Source: Streptomyces sp. CB02056 (lineage in GTDB: Bacteria; Actinomycetota; Actinomycetes; Streptomycetales; Streptomycetaceae). From it: a DNA stretch of 64,000 nucleotides. The stretch spans positions 160,763-224,762 of the forward strand of contig NZ_LIPD01000003.1 of assembly GCF_001905545.1 (NCBI RefSeq), written 5' to 3'. Below, piece after piece: positions 41,600 to 51,781 of this stretch. Numbering within the stretch: the first letter of the stretch is position 1; the number at the start of each line of letters is the position of its first letter. A model generated the notes under the pieces. That model made no database searches and was not told the origin of the DNA. It saw only the letters and a program-made list of their open reading frames with translations. The position numbers and the translations under genes are program-made.

Positions 41600-41712
41600 C
41601 CCCGGGCTCCCCCGGGTCTGCCCGTTTGTGGCAAGGCTGAGACACCCGCGGACTTGACCGGTGTCATTCCGGCCAGGCCCGGCGCCGTACGGGTGCGCCC
41701 CCGCGGGTGCGG

Positions 41713-43806
<2,094 letters not shown>

Positions 43807-43847
43807 TCAACGGTACGACCCACCACCGACAAGCGAGGCCGGTTCGA

Positions 43848-44156
43848 TCAGGCCGCGTGGGCCTCGAAGCTCATGGCCGGCTCCCGGGCGGGGTCGATCC
43901 GCACGACGGAGTCGAAGGCGGCGGCGAGTCGCTCGATCAGCGGAAGGGTCGGATCGACCCCGCTCTCCTCGATGCCCTCGACGGTCTCCTCGTCCAGCCC
44001 GGCCCGCTCGGCGAGCTCGGCGGGTGTCCACCCGAGCGCGGAGCGTCGGGCGTACACGGCCTCGGCCAGCGCCATCCGCCGCCCGGCCGCGCGGTACTCC
44101 TCGCTCTCCCGGTGCTCCGCCGGCACGGTCCAACGGGTGTGGTAGCCGCTGCTCAT
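43848..44156 (-). CDS. higA: HigA-like antitoxin, XRE-family
   Basis: A 102-residue protein with a helix-turn-helix in its centre (RSALGWTPAELAERAGLDEETVEGIE) and LPLIERLAAAFDSVVRID after it, as in antitoxins of HigBA modules. Its start overlaps the upstream toxin gene by 4 nt. Toxin-first order with a downstream XRE antitoxin is the hallmark of higBA. It is expected to bind and repress its own promoter. Confidence 0.85.
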   Translation of the reverse strand: MSSGYHTRWTVPAEHRESEEYRAAGRRMALAEAVYARRSALGWTPAELAERAGLDEETVEGIEESGVDPTLPLIERLAAAFDSVVRIDPAREPAMSFEAHAA

Positions 44157-44530
44157 CGCTGCTCCTCCCGGTCGTAGATCTCGTGATCGGCGGCGGGCCC
44201 GTGCTCCGCCTCGCAGACCTTCTGCGCGCGGCGCGCCCGTTCGACCTGATCGGTCTCGCGGTTCCTAGTCTTGCGGAAGACCGTCAGCAGCACAGCCCTC
44301 CGCCCCGGCGCGAGCCAGTACGTGATGCGCATGGACCCGATCCGCAACTCGCGCAGCGGGCCGCCCAGGTGGCTCGCCAACGGGAACGACAGCGCCTCGC
44401 CGTCCTCGGCGAGGCGGTCGGCGGCGCGTTCGGCCGCCCGGTACTCGACGGTCGGGCAGTTCTGGAGCCACACCCGCACCTCGGGCTCGATCTCGATCCC
44501 GTAGCCCGCCCTGGACTCGTCACCGGTCAT
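44153..44530 (-). CDS. higB: HigB/RelE-superfamily toxin (Gp49-like)
   Basis: A 125-residue protein of the phage Gp49-like/HigB group of RelE-superfamily ribonucleases. Family marks: RAAERAADRLAEDG, then LGGPLRELRIGSMRITYWLAPGRRAVLLTVFRKTRN, where RELR..S..R..Y and LLTVF.K are the conserved strands. Members cleave mRNA in the ribosome. The gene starts just after a very strong terminator and overlaps higA by 4 nt. Confidence 0.85.
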   Translation of the reverse strand: MTGDESRAGYGIEIEPEVRVWLQNCPTVEYRAAERAADRLAEDGEALSFPLASHLGGPLRELRIGSMRITYWLAPGRRAVLLTVFRKTRNRETDQVERARRAQKVCEAEHGPAADHEIYDREEQR

Positions 44531-44534
44531 GCCT

Positions 44535-44579
44535 CTCCCCCTCGCTCGGCAGTGGGAACAACTGCCGAGCGAGGGGGAG
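44535..44579 (-). terminator. Terminator after zapE (19-bp perfect stem)
   Basis: 44535-44553 pairs perfectly with 44561-44579 around a 7-nt loop, between the zapE stop and the higB start on the minus strand. It makes higBA a separately transcribed unit. Confidence 0.85.
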
Positions 44580-44588
44580 GGTCACGGG

Positions 44589-45674
44589 TCAGGCCTTGGC
44601 GCTGTCCCGGGCGAGGGCGACCAGGCGGGAGATGGCGCGCAGGTACTTCTTGCGGTAGCCGCCGCGCAGCATCTCCTCCGGGAAGACCTGGTCGAAGGGG
44701 AGGCCGGAGGCGGTGATCGGCAGCTCGCGGTCGTACATCCGGTCGGCCAGCACGACCAGGCGCAGCGCGGTGGACTGGTCGTCGATCTGGCGGACGCCGC
44801 GCAGGCAGACCGCGGCGACGTCGTCCAGCAGCGCGCCGTAGCGGCTGGGGTGGACGGCGGAGAGGTGGGCGAGCAGGGCGTCGAAGTCGTCCAGCGAGGC
44901 GCCGGGGGTGCGGGCCGCGGCGGCCGTGACGGCCTCGTCGGTGTACGGCGGCGGGGCGTCCGGCAGGCCGCGGTGGCGGTAGTCCTGGCCGTCGATCCGC
45001 ATCGGGCGGAAGTGCGCGGACAGGCCCTGGATCTCGCGCAGGAAGTCGGCGGCGGCGAAGCGGCCCTCGCCGAGCTTCTCCGGCAGGGTGTTCGAGGTGG
45101 CGCACAGCTTCACGCCGTTGTCGACCAGCCGGCCGAGCAGGGTGGAGACCAGCACGGTGTCGCCCGGGTCGTCGAGCTCGAACTCGTCGATGCAGAGCAG
45201 CGTGTGCCCGGAGAGGGTCCGCACGGCCTGCTGGAAGCCGAGCGCGCCGACCAGGTTGGTCAGCTCGACGAAGGTGCCGAAGGCCTTGGGGCCGGGGGCG
45301 GCGTGCCAGAGCGAGGCGAGCAGGTGGGTCTTGCCGACGCCGTAGCCGCCGTCGAGGTAGACCCCGGCCGGGCCGGTGGGCGCGGGGGCGGAGCGGCGGA
45401 ACCAGCTGCGCTTGGGCGCGGAACCGTTTCCTCCGCCGAGGGTCGCCGCGAACTGCTCCAGGACCTGGACGGCCTCGTACTGGCTCGGCTGGGTCGGGTC
45501 CGGAATGTACGTCCCGAAGCTCACGTCGGCGAACCGGGGCGGCGGGACCATCTCGGCGACCAGCCGCTCGGCGGGCACGACGGGTCGGCGGTCGGTGAGC
45601 GCGATCGGGGAGCCGGAGGCGTGTGCGGCTGCTATCGGCTCGGTCGCGGTTGCGGAGTGGGAGGCTGCGGGCAC
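44589..45674 (-). CDS. zapE: ZapE/AFG1-family cell division ATPase
   Basis: A 361-residue AFG1-like AAA ATPase. Walker A GGYGVGKTHLLASLW, Walker B TLLCIDEFELDDPGD, sensor CATSNTLPEKLGEGR and FLREIQGLSAHFRPMRIDG. In E. coli ZapE associates with the division ring. The GTG at 45672-45674 was chosen because the frame further upstream runs into the divergent gene; the N-terminal 35 residues are low-complexity, so the start is uncertain. Confidence 0.87.
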   Translation of the reverse strand: MPAASHSATATEPIAAAHASGSPIALTDRRPVVPAERLVAEMVPPPRFADVSFGTYIPDPTQPSQYEAVQVLEQFAATLGGGNGSAPKRSWFRRSAPAPTGPAGVYLDGGYGVGKTHLLASLWHAAPGPKAFGTFVELTNLVGALGFQQAVRTLSGHTLLCIDEFELDDPGDTVLVSTLLGRLVDNGVKLCATSNTLPEKLGEGRFAAADFLREIQGLSAHFRPMRIDGQDYRHRGLPDAPPPYTDEAVTAAAARTPGASLDDFDALLAHLSAVHPSRYGALLDDVAAVCLRGVRQIDDQSTALRLVVLADRMYDRELPITASGLPFDQVFPEEMLRGGYRKKYLRAISRLVALARDSAKA

Positions 45675-45783
45675 ATCAGTAGAGGGTACGCCTGCCCCGT
45701 ACGCCGTCCGAACGACCCGCGGCCCCGAGCCGGTCGACCCGCGGCCCCGAACGGCCCACGGCCCGCGGTGGAAGACTGGGGAC

Positions 45784-46569
45784 ATGCAACAGTTGATCAG
45801 CCCGCTGGGCGGGCGGCTCGCCGATCCGGCCGCACTGGAATCGCTCGCCGCCGTCTACGCGTACCCCGAACAGGTGAATCAGGGGCGCCCCTGGCTGCGC
45901 GCCAACATGGTGTCCGGCCTGGACGGCGGGGCCAAGCTGGACGGGCTGTCCGAGGGCCTCTCCGGCGATGCCGACAAGCGGATCTTCGGGGTGCTGCGGG
46001 CGCTGTCGGACGTGGTAGTGGTGGGCGCGGAGACGGTCCGCGCCGAGGGCTACCGGCCGGCCCGGGCCCGCAAGGAGTTCGCGGCGGCCCGGGCGGCGGC
46101 GGGGCAGGCGCCCGCCCCGGCGATCGCCGTGGTGAGCCGCTCGCTGGAGCTGGACCTGACCGCGCCGCTGTTCACCGAGCCGCTGGTCAGGACGGTGGTC
46201 GTCACCACCGAGGACGCCCCCGCGGAGCGCCGCCGGGCGGTCGCCGGGGTGGCCGACCTGGTGCTCGCCGGCACCGGTTCGGTGGACCTGCGGGCGGGCG
46301 TGGCGGCCCTGGCCGAACGGGGCTGGACCAGGCTGCTGACCGAGGGCGGCCCGCGCCTGCTGGGGCAGCTGGCGGCGGCCGGCCTGCTGGACGAGCTGTG
46401 CCTGTCGCTGGCTCCGCTGCTCACCGGCGGCGACGCGCCGCGCATCCTGCACGATGCCCGAATGCCGGACGTGCAGCGGATGCGGCTGGTCTCATTGATC
46501 GAGCAGAAAGGATTCCTCTTCACCCGCTACCTGCGTCACCCCGGTTCGGACAACCCCGTGACCCCCTGA
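45784..46569 (+). CDS. RibD C-terminal domain pyrimidine reductase family protein
   Basis: A 261-residue stand-alone dihydrofolate reductase-like domain of the RibD C-terminal family, NADPH-dependent reductases that act on ribosylated pyrimidines in riboflavin synthesis or related reactions. WLRANMVSGLDGGAKLDG, FGVLRALSDVVVVGAETVRAEGY and RLLTEGGPRLLGQL are the conserved blocks. No deaminase domain is attached. AAGACT at 45772-45777 is 6 nt before the ATG with no convincing Shine-Dalgarno. Divergent from zapE. Confidence 0.88.
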   Translation: MQQLISPLGGRLADPAALESLAAVYAYPEQVNQGRPWLRANMVSGLDGGAKLDGLSEGLSGDADKRIFGVLRALSDVVVVGAETVRAEGYRPARARKEFAAARAAAGQAPAPAIAVVSRSLELDLTAPLFTEPLVRTVVVTTEDAPAERRRAVAGVADLVLAGTGSVDLRAGVAALAERGWTRLLTEGGPRLLGQLAAAGLLDELCLSLAPLLTGGDAPRILHDARMPDVQRMRLVSLIEQKGFLFTRYLRHPGSDNPVTP

Positions 46570-46626
46570 TCGTGATCCCGTTATGGGATGCCGGGGCCCG
46601 GGGGCCGGCCACTGGAAGGGACTCAC

Positions 46627-47088
46627 GTGTTCAAGACGGTACTGATGATCGAAAAGGCTCTCTCCGACGCGGACGTGGAGCTCGTCACCACGCTCCACGG
46701 CGAGGAGAAGGTGTCCTTCGTCGTCCTGATGCAGCCGCGCGGCCGGCAGGACGAACTGCTGCGGGCGCTCGACGACGTCGCCCTCGGCCACCTCGACAAG
46801 GTGGTGCACGAGCACGACGAGTCCGAGAGCGGTCCGACCGTGGCCGGCGAGTCGCTGGAGCACAGCCTGCGCCACCTGCGCTCGGCCGGGGCCGAGGCGG
46901 TCGGCGAGCTGGTCGGGGAGAAGCCGCTGGAGCGGCTGCGCGCGGTCGTCGGGGAGCAGCGGGCGGACGAGGTCGTGGTGCTCACCTCACCGCACTTCGT
47001 GGAGGAGTTCTTCCACCGCGACTGGGCCTCCCAGGCCCGGCACAAGGTGGGCGTCCCCGTGCTCAGGCTCTTCGCCAGCGACTCCTGA
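46627..47088 (+). CDS. Conserved actinobacterial protein of unknown function
   Basis: A 153-residue protein with an alpha/beta plan: VFKTVLMIEKALSDADVELV at the start, then a helical middle, then DEVVVLTSPHFVEEFFHRDWASQARHKVG and a closing strand VPVLRLF. Homologues are sometimes labelled indole-3-glycerol phosphate synthase, but the length and the lack of barrel motifs argue against that. The plan resembles the universal stress protein fold. GTG start at 46627. It lies between the reductase gene and murC on the same strand. Confidence 0.75.
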   Translation: MFKTVLMIEKALSDADVELVTTLHGEEKVSFVVLMQPRGRQDELLRALDDVALGHLDKVVHEHDESESGPTVAGESLEHSLRHLRSAGAEAVGELVGEKPLERLRAVVGEQRADEVVVLTSPHFVEEFFHRDWASQARHKVGVPVLRLFASDS

Positions 47089-47208
47089 CCCGACCGGCCC
47101 GGCACGCCGGTGGTGCAGAATCGTCCTTGCGGTCCGCCCGCGAGGACGATTCCGTCTTCCCGACCCGTCCGCCCGCCCTGTCTGCCCCCGCCCCTACGGA
47201 GCCACGCC

Positions 47209-48618
47209 TTGAACGACGCCGCGCACGACCTGCACGCCCCGCACTTCATCGGCATCGGCGGCGCCGGGATGTCCGGCCTGGCGAAGATCCTCGCCGTGCG
47301 CGGGGCCAGCGTCTCGGGCAGCGACTCCAAGGAGTCCGAGACCGTCCTCGCGCTGCGCGCCCTCGGCGCCACCGTGCACGTCGGCCACGCCGCCGAGCAC
47401 GTGCCGGACGGCACCAGCAGCGTGGTCGTCTCCAGCGCGATCCGGGCCGACAACCCGGAGCTGGTGGCCGCCCACGAGCGCGGCATCCCGGTGGTGCACC
47501 GCTCCGACGCGCTGGCGGCGCTGATGGGCGGGCGCCGGGCGCTGGCGGTGGCCGGCACCCACGGCAAGACCACCACCACCAGCATGCTCGCCGTCGCCCT
47601 CGGCGAGCTGGGCCTGGACCCGTCCTACGCGATCGGCGGCGACCTCGACGCGCCCGGCTCCAACGCCCACCACGGCACCGGCGAGATCTTCGTCGCGGAG
47701 GCGGACGAGAGCGACCGCAGCTTCCACAAGTACGCGCCCGAGGTGGCGATCGTGCTCAACGTGGAGCTGGACCACCACGCCAACTACGCGTCGATCGAGG
47801 AGATCTACGAGTCCTTCGAGACCTTCGTCGGCCGGATCGTCCCCGGCGGCACCCTGGTGGTCTCGGCCGACCACGACGGCGCCCGCGAGCTCACCTCCCG
47901 GGTGGCCGGCCGCGAGGGCCTGAACGTGGTGACGGTCGGCTCCGCCGAGGACGCCGACCTGCGGGTGCTCTCGGTGGTCGCCCACGGCATGACCAGCGAG
48001 GTCACCGTCCTGCTGGACGGCGCCGAGCTGAGCTTCACCGTCTCGGTGCCCGGCCGCCACTACGCCCACAACGCGGTGTCCGCGCTGGCCGCCGGCGTCG
48101 CGCTGGGCGTCCCGGCCGCCGACCTGGCCAAGGCGCTCGGCGCCTACACCGGCGTGCGCCGCCGGCTCCAGCTCAAGGGCGAGGCCGGCGGGGTCCAGGT
48201 GATCGACTCCTACGCCCACCACCCCACCGAGATGACCGCCGACCTGGAGGCGATCCGCGAGGGCCTGACCGGCGGGGGCCGGGTGCTGGTGGTCTTCCAG
48301 CCGCACCTGTTCAGCCGCACCCAGCAGCTCTCCGAGGAGATGGGCCAGGCGCTGGCGCTGGCCGACGCCTCGGTGGTGCTGGACATCTACCCGGCCCGCG
48401 AGGACCCGATCCCCGGCGTGACCAGCGAGCTGATCATCGACGCGGCCCGCCGGGCCGGCGCCGAGGTCACCGCGGAGCACTCCTTCGCCGCCGCCCCCGC
48501 CCTGCTGGCCGGCCTCGCCCGCCCGGGCGACCTGCTGCTCACCATGGGCGCCGGGGACGTCACCAACCTCGGCCCGGAAATCCTGCGGCACCTCGCGAAC
48601 GTTGCTTCCAACGTCTGA
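47209..48618 (+). CDS. murC: MurC UDP-N-acetylmuramate-L-alanine ligase
   Basis: A 469-residue Mur ligase that adds L-alanine to UDP-MurNAc, the first peptide step of peptidoglycan synthesis. [17 protein letters not shown] at the N terminus, ATP loop [23 protein letters not shown] and the C-terminal [15 protein letters not shown]. The TTG start at 47209 was chosen because the conserved fold begins 10 residues later and ACGGAG lies at a good distance. In most bacteria murC lies in the division cluster, so this isolated copy is a normal streptomycete arrangement. Confidence 0.95.
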   Translation: MNDAAHDLHAPHFIGIGGAGMSGLAKILAVRGASVSGSDSKESETVLALRALGATVHVGHAAEHVPDGTSSVVVSSAIRADNPELVAAHERGIPVVHRSDALAALMGGRRALAVAGTHGKTTTTSMLAVALGELGLDPSYAIGGDLDAPGSNAHHGTGEIFVAEADESDRSFHKYAPEVAIVLNVELDHHANYASIEEIYESFETFVGRIVPGGTLVVSADHDGARELTSRVAGREGLNVVTVGSAEDADLRVLSVVAHGMTSEVTVLLDGAELSFTVSVPGRHYAHNAVSALAAGVALGVPAADLAKALGAYTGVRRRLQLKGEAGGVQVIDSYAHHPTEMTADLEAIREGLTGGGRVLVVFQPHLFSRTQQLSEEMGQALALADASVVLDIYPAREDPIPGVTSELIIDAARRAGAEVTAEHSFAAAPALLAGLARPGDLLLTMGAGDVTNLGPEILRHLANVASNV

Positions 48619-48658
48619 CGTACGTCCGTCCGACGTCCACCGCGACCGGGAGCCCGTG

Positions 48659-49063
48659 ATGAGCTACGAGATCGAGAAGACCGAGGCCGAGTGGCGCGCC
48701 CAGCTCAGCCCCGAGGAGTACCACGTGCTCCGCGAGGCGGGCACCGAGCGGCCGTTCACCGGTGAGTACACCGACTCCAAGACCGTCGGCGTCTACGGCT
48801 GCCGGGCCTGCGGGGCCGAACTGTTCAGCTCCGAGACCAAGTTCGACAGCCACTGCGGCTGGCCGTCCTACTACGCGCCGCTGGCCGGGGACCGGGTCCA
48901 GTACATCGAGGACACCTCGCTCGGCATGCGCCGGGTCGAGGTGCGCTGCGCCCGCTGCGGCGGGCACCTCGGGCACGTCTTCGAGGGCGAGGGCTACGGC
49001 ACGCCGACGGACCAGCGGTACTGCATCAACAGCGTCTCGCTGACGCTGAAGCCGGCCGAGTAG
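48659..49063 (+). CDS. msrB: MsrB peptide-methionine (R)-S-oxide reductase
   Basis: A 134-residue MsrB that reduces methionine-R-sulfoxide in proteins. Two zinc CxxC pairs (CRACGAELF and [12 protein letters not shown]), CGWPSYYAP, and the catalytic cysteine in RYCINSVS. Full family length. It follows murC by 40 nt; the ATG at 48659 was preferred to the longer frame that overlaps murC. A strong terminator follows. Confidence 0.96.
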   Translation: MSYEIEKTEAEWRAQLSPEEYHVLREAGTERPFTGEYTDSKTVGVYGCRACGAELFSSETKFDSHCGWPSYYAPLAGDRVQYIEDTSLGMRRVEVRCARCGGHLGHVFEGEGYGTPTDQRYCINSVSLTLKPAE

Positions 49064-49075
49064 GGCCGGACCCGC

Positions 49076-49116
49076 GCGCGGAGGCCCGGACACATACGGT
49101 GTCCGGGCCTCCGCGC
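49076..49116. terminator. Bidirectional terminator msrB/conservon (18-bp perfect stem)
   Basis: 49076-49093 pairs perfectly with 49099-49116 around a 5-nt loop, followed by CTATAA; lies between convergent msrB and the P450 gene. Confidence 0.88.
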
Positions 49117-49136
49117 TATAACGGGCCTGTCCGGGC

Positions 49137-50330
49137 CTACCCCTCGACCGGTGCGAAGCGGACCGGGAGGTGCGTCAGGGCCCGGTGGAACGGGCCCGGG
49201 CGCCAGAGCAGGTCCTCGGCGGGGGTGGACAGTTCGAGGTCGCTGAGGCGGCTGCCCAGCTGCTCGATGGCGGTGATCGCGATCAGCAGGGCCGGGTCCC
49301 GGGCCGGGCAGGCGTGCGGGCCGGCCGCCCAGGCCAGGTGGGCGCTCTCGCCGCTGCGCAGCCCGCCGCCGTCGGTGGGCGGCGCGGCCTGGGAGTTGGC
49401 GGCCGCGTACGAGACCAGCACCAGCGTGCCCGCCTTGATCTCGCGGCCGTGGAAGGTGATGTCGTACCGCGGGTAGTGGGCCGAGAGGTTGGCCATCGGC
49501 GGCTCGTGCCAGAGCACCTCGTCGATCGCCTGGTGGGCGGTCATCGCCCCGCCGAACAGCGAGCCGGCGTAGCGGGCGTCGGTGAGCAGGCGCAGCAGGG
49601 CGTTGCCGATCAGGTTGGTGGTCGGCTCGTGCCCGGCGATCAGGGTCAGGGTGATCTGCCGGATCACCTCGTCGTCGTCCAGCCCGACGGGGTGGGTGAC
49701 GTACATCGAGGTGAGGTCGTGCCGGGGGCGCTCGCGGCGCTCGGCGACCATCGCGGTGACCACCGCCAGGAGCTTCCCGTACGAGGCGCCGGCCCGGGCG
49801 GTGGACTCGATCAGCCCGGTGATCGCGTCCACCACCTCCTCGCGCTGCTCCTGCGGCACGCCGAACCAGGTGGTGAGCGCGAAGGCGGGCAGCCGGCGAG
49901 CGTACTCGGCGATCAGGTCGGCGTGCCCGACGGCGGCGAAGCGGTCGATCAGCCGGTGCGCGGTCTCGGCGACCTGGCGCTGGAGCCGGTGCGGTTCGAA
50001 CAGCGCGAGGGCGTCGGTGATCACCGCCCGGTAGCGCGCGTGGGTCTCGCCGTCGCTGAACAGCGCGGTCGGGCGGTAGCCGAGCACCGGCAGCAGCGGG
50101 GAGTCCGGCGGGACGGTCCGCTGCCAGGCCCGGGAGTCCTTGGAGAAGGTGTCGGTGTCGCGCAGCAGGTCCAGCGCGGCCTGGTAGTCGGTGACCAGCA
50201 GGGCCTCGACGCCGGGTGCGATCTCCACCGGGGCGACCGCGCCGTGCCGCCGCAGCCGCTCGTAGACCAGCTGGGGGTCGGCGGCGAAGACCGGGCCGTG
50301 GATCGGGGTCGGGCGGGACTCGACGGTCAC
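49137..50330 (-). CDS. cvnE: Conservon cytochrome P450 lacking the ExxR motif (CYP157-like)
   Basis: A 397-residue P450. I-helix AGHEPTTN (about residues 232-239) and the heme loop WAAGPHACPARDPA with Cys341 are present. The K-helix motif ExxR, almost invariant in P450s, is here E271-V-L-W274. From memory, CYP157C1 of S. coelicolor has the same ExxW exception and is also a conservon P450. The heme loop is also unusual, with Ala where Gly normally follows Cys-x. The start overlaps the cvnD stop. Substrate unknown. Confidence 0.88.
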   Translation of the reverse strand: MTVESRPTPIHGPVFAADPQLVYERLRRHGAVAPVEIAPGVEALLVTDYQAALDLLRDTDTFSKDSRAWQRTVPPDSPLLPVLGYRPTALFSDGETHARYRAVITDALALFEPHRLQRQVAETAHRLIDRFAAVGHADLIAEYARRLPAFALTTWFGVPQEQREEVVDAITGLIESTARAGASYGKLLAVVTAMVAERRERPRHDLTSMYVTHPVGLDDDEVIRQITLTLIAGHEPTTNLIGNALLRLLTDARYAGSLFGGAMTAHQAIDEVLWHEPPMANLSAHYPRYDITFHGREIKAGTLVLVSYAAANSQAAPPTDGGGLRSGESAHLAWAAGPHACPARDPALLIAITAIEQLGSRLSDLELSTPAEDLLWRPGPFHRALTHLPVRFAPVEG

Positions 50331-51022
50331 GGCTGCTCCGGGGTGGCGGGGTCCGAGGTTACGGGGTCCGGGCCGGCGGGGTCCGGGCCGGCGGGGGCGG
50401 CGGGCAGGGCCTCCAGGACGTGCTCGGCCAGCGCGATCAGCGCGTCCAGGCTGCTGTCGCGCTCGCGGGCGTCGCAGAGCAGCAGCGGGGTGGCGGCGTG
50501 CAGGTCCAGGTGGGTGCGCAGCACCTCGACCGGGTGGTCCGGCGCGTCCGGGAAGCGGTTGACGGCGACGGCGTACGGCAGGCCCTGCTCCTCGACCATG
50601 TCCATGATCTCGAAGGAGTCGGCCAGCCGGCGGGTGTCGGCGAGCACCAGGGCGCCCACCGCGCCGCGGGCGATGTCCTGCCAGAGCGGGAAGAAGCGGC
50701 GCTGGCCGGGGGTGCCGAACATGTAGAGCACCACGTTGCCGGGCAGGGTGAGCCGGCCGAAGTCGACGGCGACGGTGGTGGTGGACTTCCCGGGTACGCC
50801 GGCCAGGTCGTCCACCGGGCGGCCGGTCTCGGTCATCGCCTCCTCGGTGTGCAGGGTGGCGATCTCGGAGAGGGTCCGGATGAGGGTGGTCTTGCCGACC
50901 CCGAACGGGCCGGCCACCACCAGTTTCATCAGCGTCTGGTCCTGGTCGGGCAGGTAGCCCACCCGGCTCTGGTCTTCCGGTTCCGGCCGGGCGGCCGGGT
51001 CACCGGAGCGCACGGAGTCCAA
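50327..51022 (-). CDS. cvnD: CvnD, conservon Ras-like GTPase
   Basis: A 231-residue MglA/Ras-like GTP-binding protein. P-loop GPFGVGKTTLIRTLSE, switch-region TTTVAVDFGRLTL, MFGTPGQRRFFPLW (G3) and AVNRFPDAPDHP (G4, NRFP variant). Conservon GTPases work with the sensor kinase and roadblock protein at the membrane. Overlaps cvnC by 23 nt upstream and the P450 gene by 4 nt downstream. Confidence 0.94.
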   Translation of the reverse strand: MDSVRSGDPAARPEPEDQSRVGYLPDQDQTLMKLVVAGPFGVGKTTLIRTLSEIATLHTEEAMTETGRPVDDLAGVPGKSTTTVAVDFGRLTLPGNVVLYMFGTPGQRRFFPLWQDIARGAVGALVLADTRRLADSFEIMDMVEEQGLPYAVAVNRFPDAPDHPVEVLRTHLDLHAATPLLLCDARERDSSLDALIALAEHVLEALPAAPAGPDPAGPDPVTSDPATPEQP

Positions 51023-51353
51023 CGAGGAGCCTCTCGACGATGGAGCGGTCGGTCTGCTGGGCGCGCGGGATCGGCGCGCGGGCGTGCAGGCAGCCCGCCT
51101 CGACCAGGTCGGCCGCGAGGAAGACGGTGGCGCTGACCGGCAGGCTCAGGTGCGCGGCGGCCTCCACCACGGTCAGCGCGCCGGGGCGCAGCAGTTCCCA
51201 GAGCCGGCGGTGTTCGGGGTCGAGCGCCTCCGGCGGGTCCGCGCGGTCGGCGAACAGCACGGTCAGCCGCTCGAAGCCCTTGGTGCCGGGGCGGCTGCGG
51301 CCGCCGGTGGCCAGGTAGGCGGGCACCATCCGCCTGCGGGGGACGGCGGTCAT
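51000..51353 (-). CDS. cvnC: CvnC, DUF742 conservon protein
   Basis: A 117-residue DUF742 protein: MVPAYLATGGRSRPG at the start, then EHRRLWELLRPGALTVVEAAAHLSLPVSATVFLAADLVEAGCL, a winged-helix-like segment. The ATG at 51351-51353 overlaps the cvnB stop (ATGA). Role within the conservon is not established; it may bind the GTPase or roadblock partner. Confidence 0.92.
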   Translation of the reverse strand: MTAVPRRRMVPAYLATGGRSRPGTKGFERLTVLFADRADPPEALDPEHRRLWELLRPGALTVVEAAAHLSLPVSATVFLAADLVEAGCLHARAPIPRAQQTDRSIVERLLVGLRALR

Positions 51354-51781
51354 GACCGGACGTCGTCGTCCTGCCGCCGGGTCGGGCTCGCGAGCGCGCG
51401 ACCGAGGGCGGCGACCTGCAGCTGCATCTGGTAGGCGACGTTGCCGAGTTGGGCGTCCGGCGAGGTGAAGACGGCGAGCGAGGTGTTCTCCCCGGCGGGC
51501 ACCACGACGGCGTAGCCGAGGTCGGACTCCACCACGGTCTGGGCCAGCCGGGGCCGCTCGACGTCGGTGAACGCGGCGGTGAAGGCCCGGGCGGCGGCGT
51601 GCACGGTGGCGGTCATCGCGGCGACCCGCTCGGCCGAGGCGCGCTCCAGGCCGTCCGAGGCGCCCTCGACCAGGCCGTCCCCGGTGGCGATGACGGCGTG
51701 CAGCACCCCCGGGAGCTCCAGCAGCGGGGTCAGCACCCACGAGATCTCGTCGGTGGCGGTCGGGCTGGGCGTGCTGCTCAC
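51350..51781 (-). CDS. cvnB: CvnB, roadblock/LC7 domain protein
   Basis: A 143-residue roadblock/LC7-fold protein: WVLTPLLELPGVLHAVIATGDGL at the N terminus and GYAVVVPAGENTSLAVFTSP in the core. Such proteins regulate small GTPases of the MglA type, here CvnD. Coupled to cvnA and cvnC by 4-nt overlaps. Confidence 0.94.
   Translation of the reverse strand: MSSTPSPTATDEISWVLTPLLELPGVLHAVIATGDGLVEGASDGLERASAERVAAMTATVHAAARAFTAAFTDVERPRLAQTVVESDLGYAVVVPAGENTSLAVFTSPDAQLGNVAYQMQLQVAALGRALASPTRRQDDDVRS

Noticed and set aside
46627..47088. Label indole-3-glycerol phosphate synthase for the 153-aa protein
   Set aside because: The protein is far too short for the TIM barrel and lacks the catalytic Lys/Glu motifs; the label seen on homologues is probably a propagated error.
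44529..48659. Plus-strand open frame of about 1380 codons
   Set aside because: Antisense to zapE and out of frame with the RibD-like, hypothetical and murC genes; it is a high-GC artefact.
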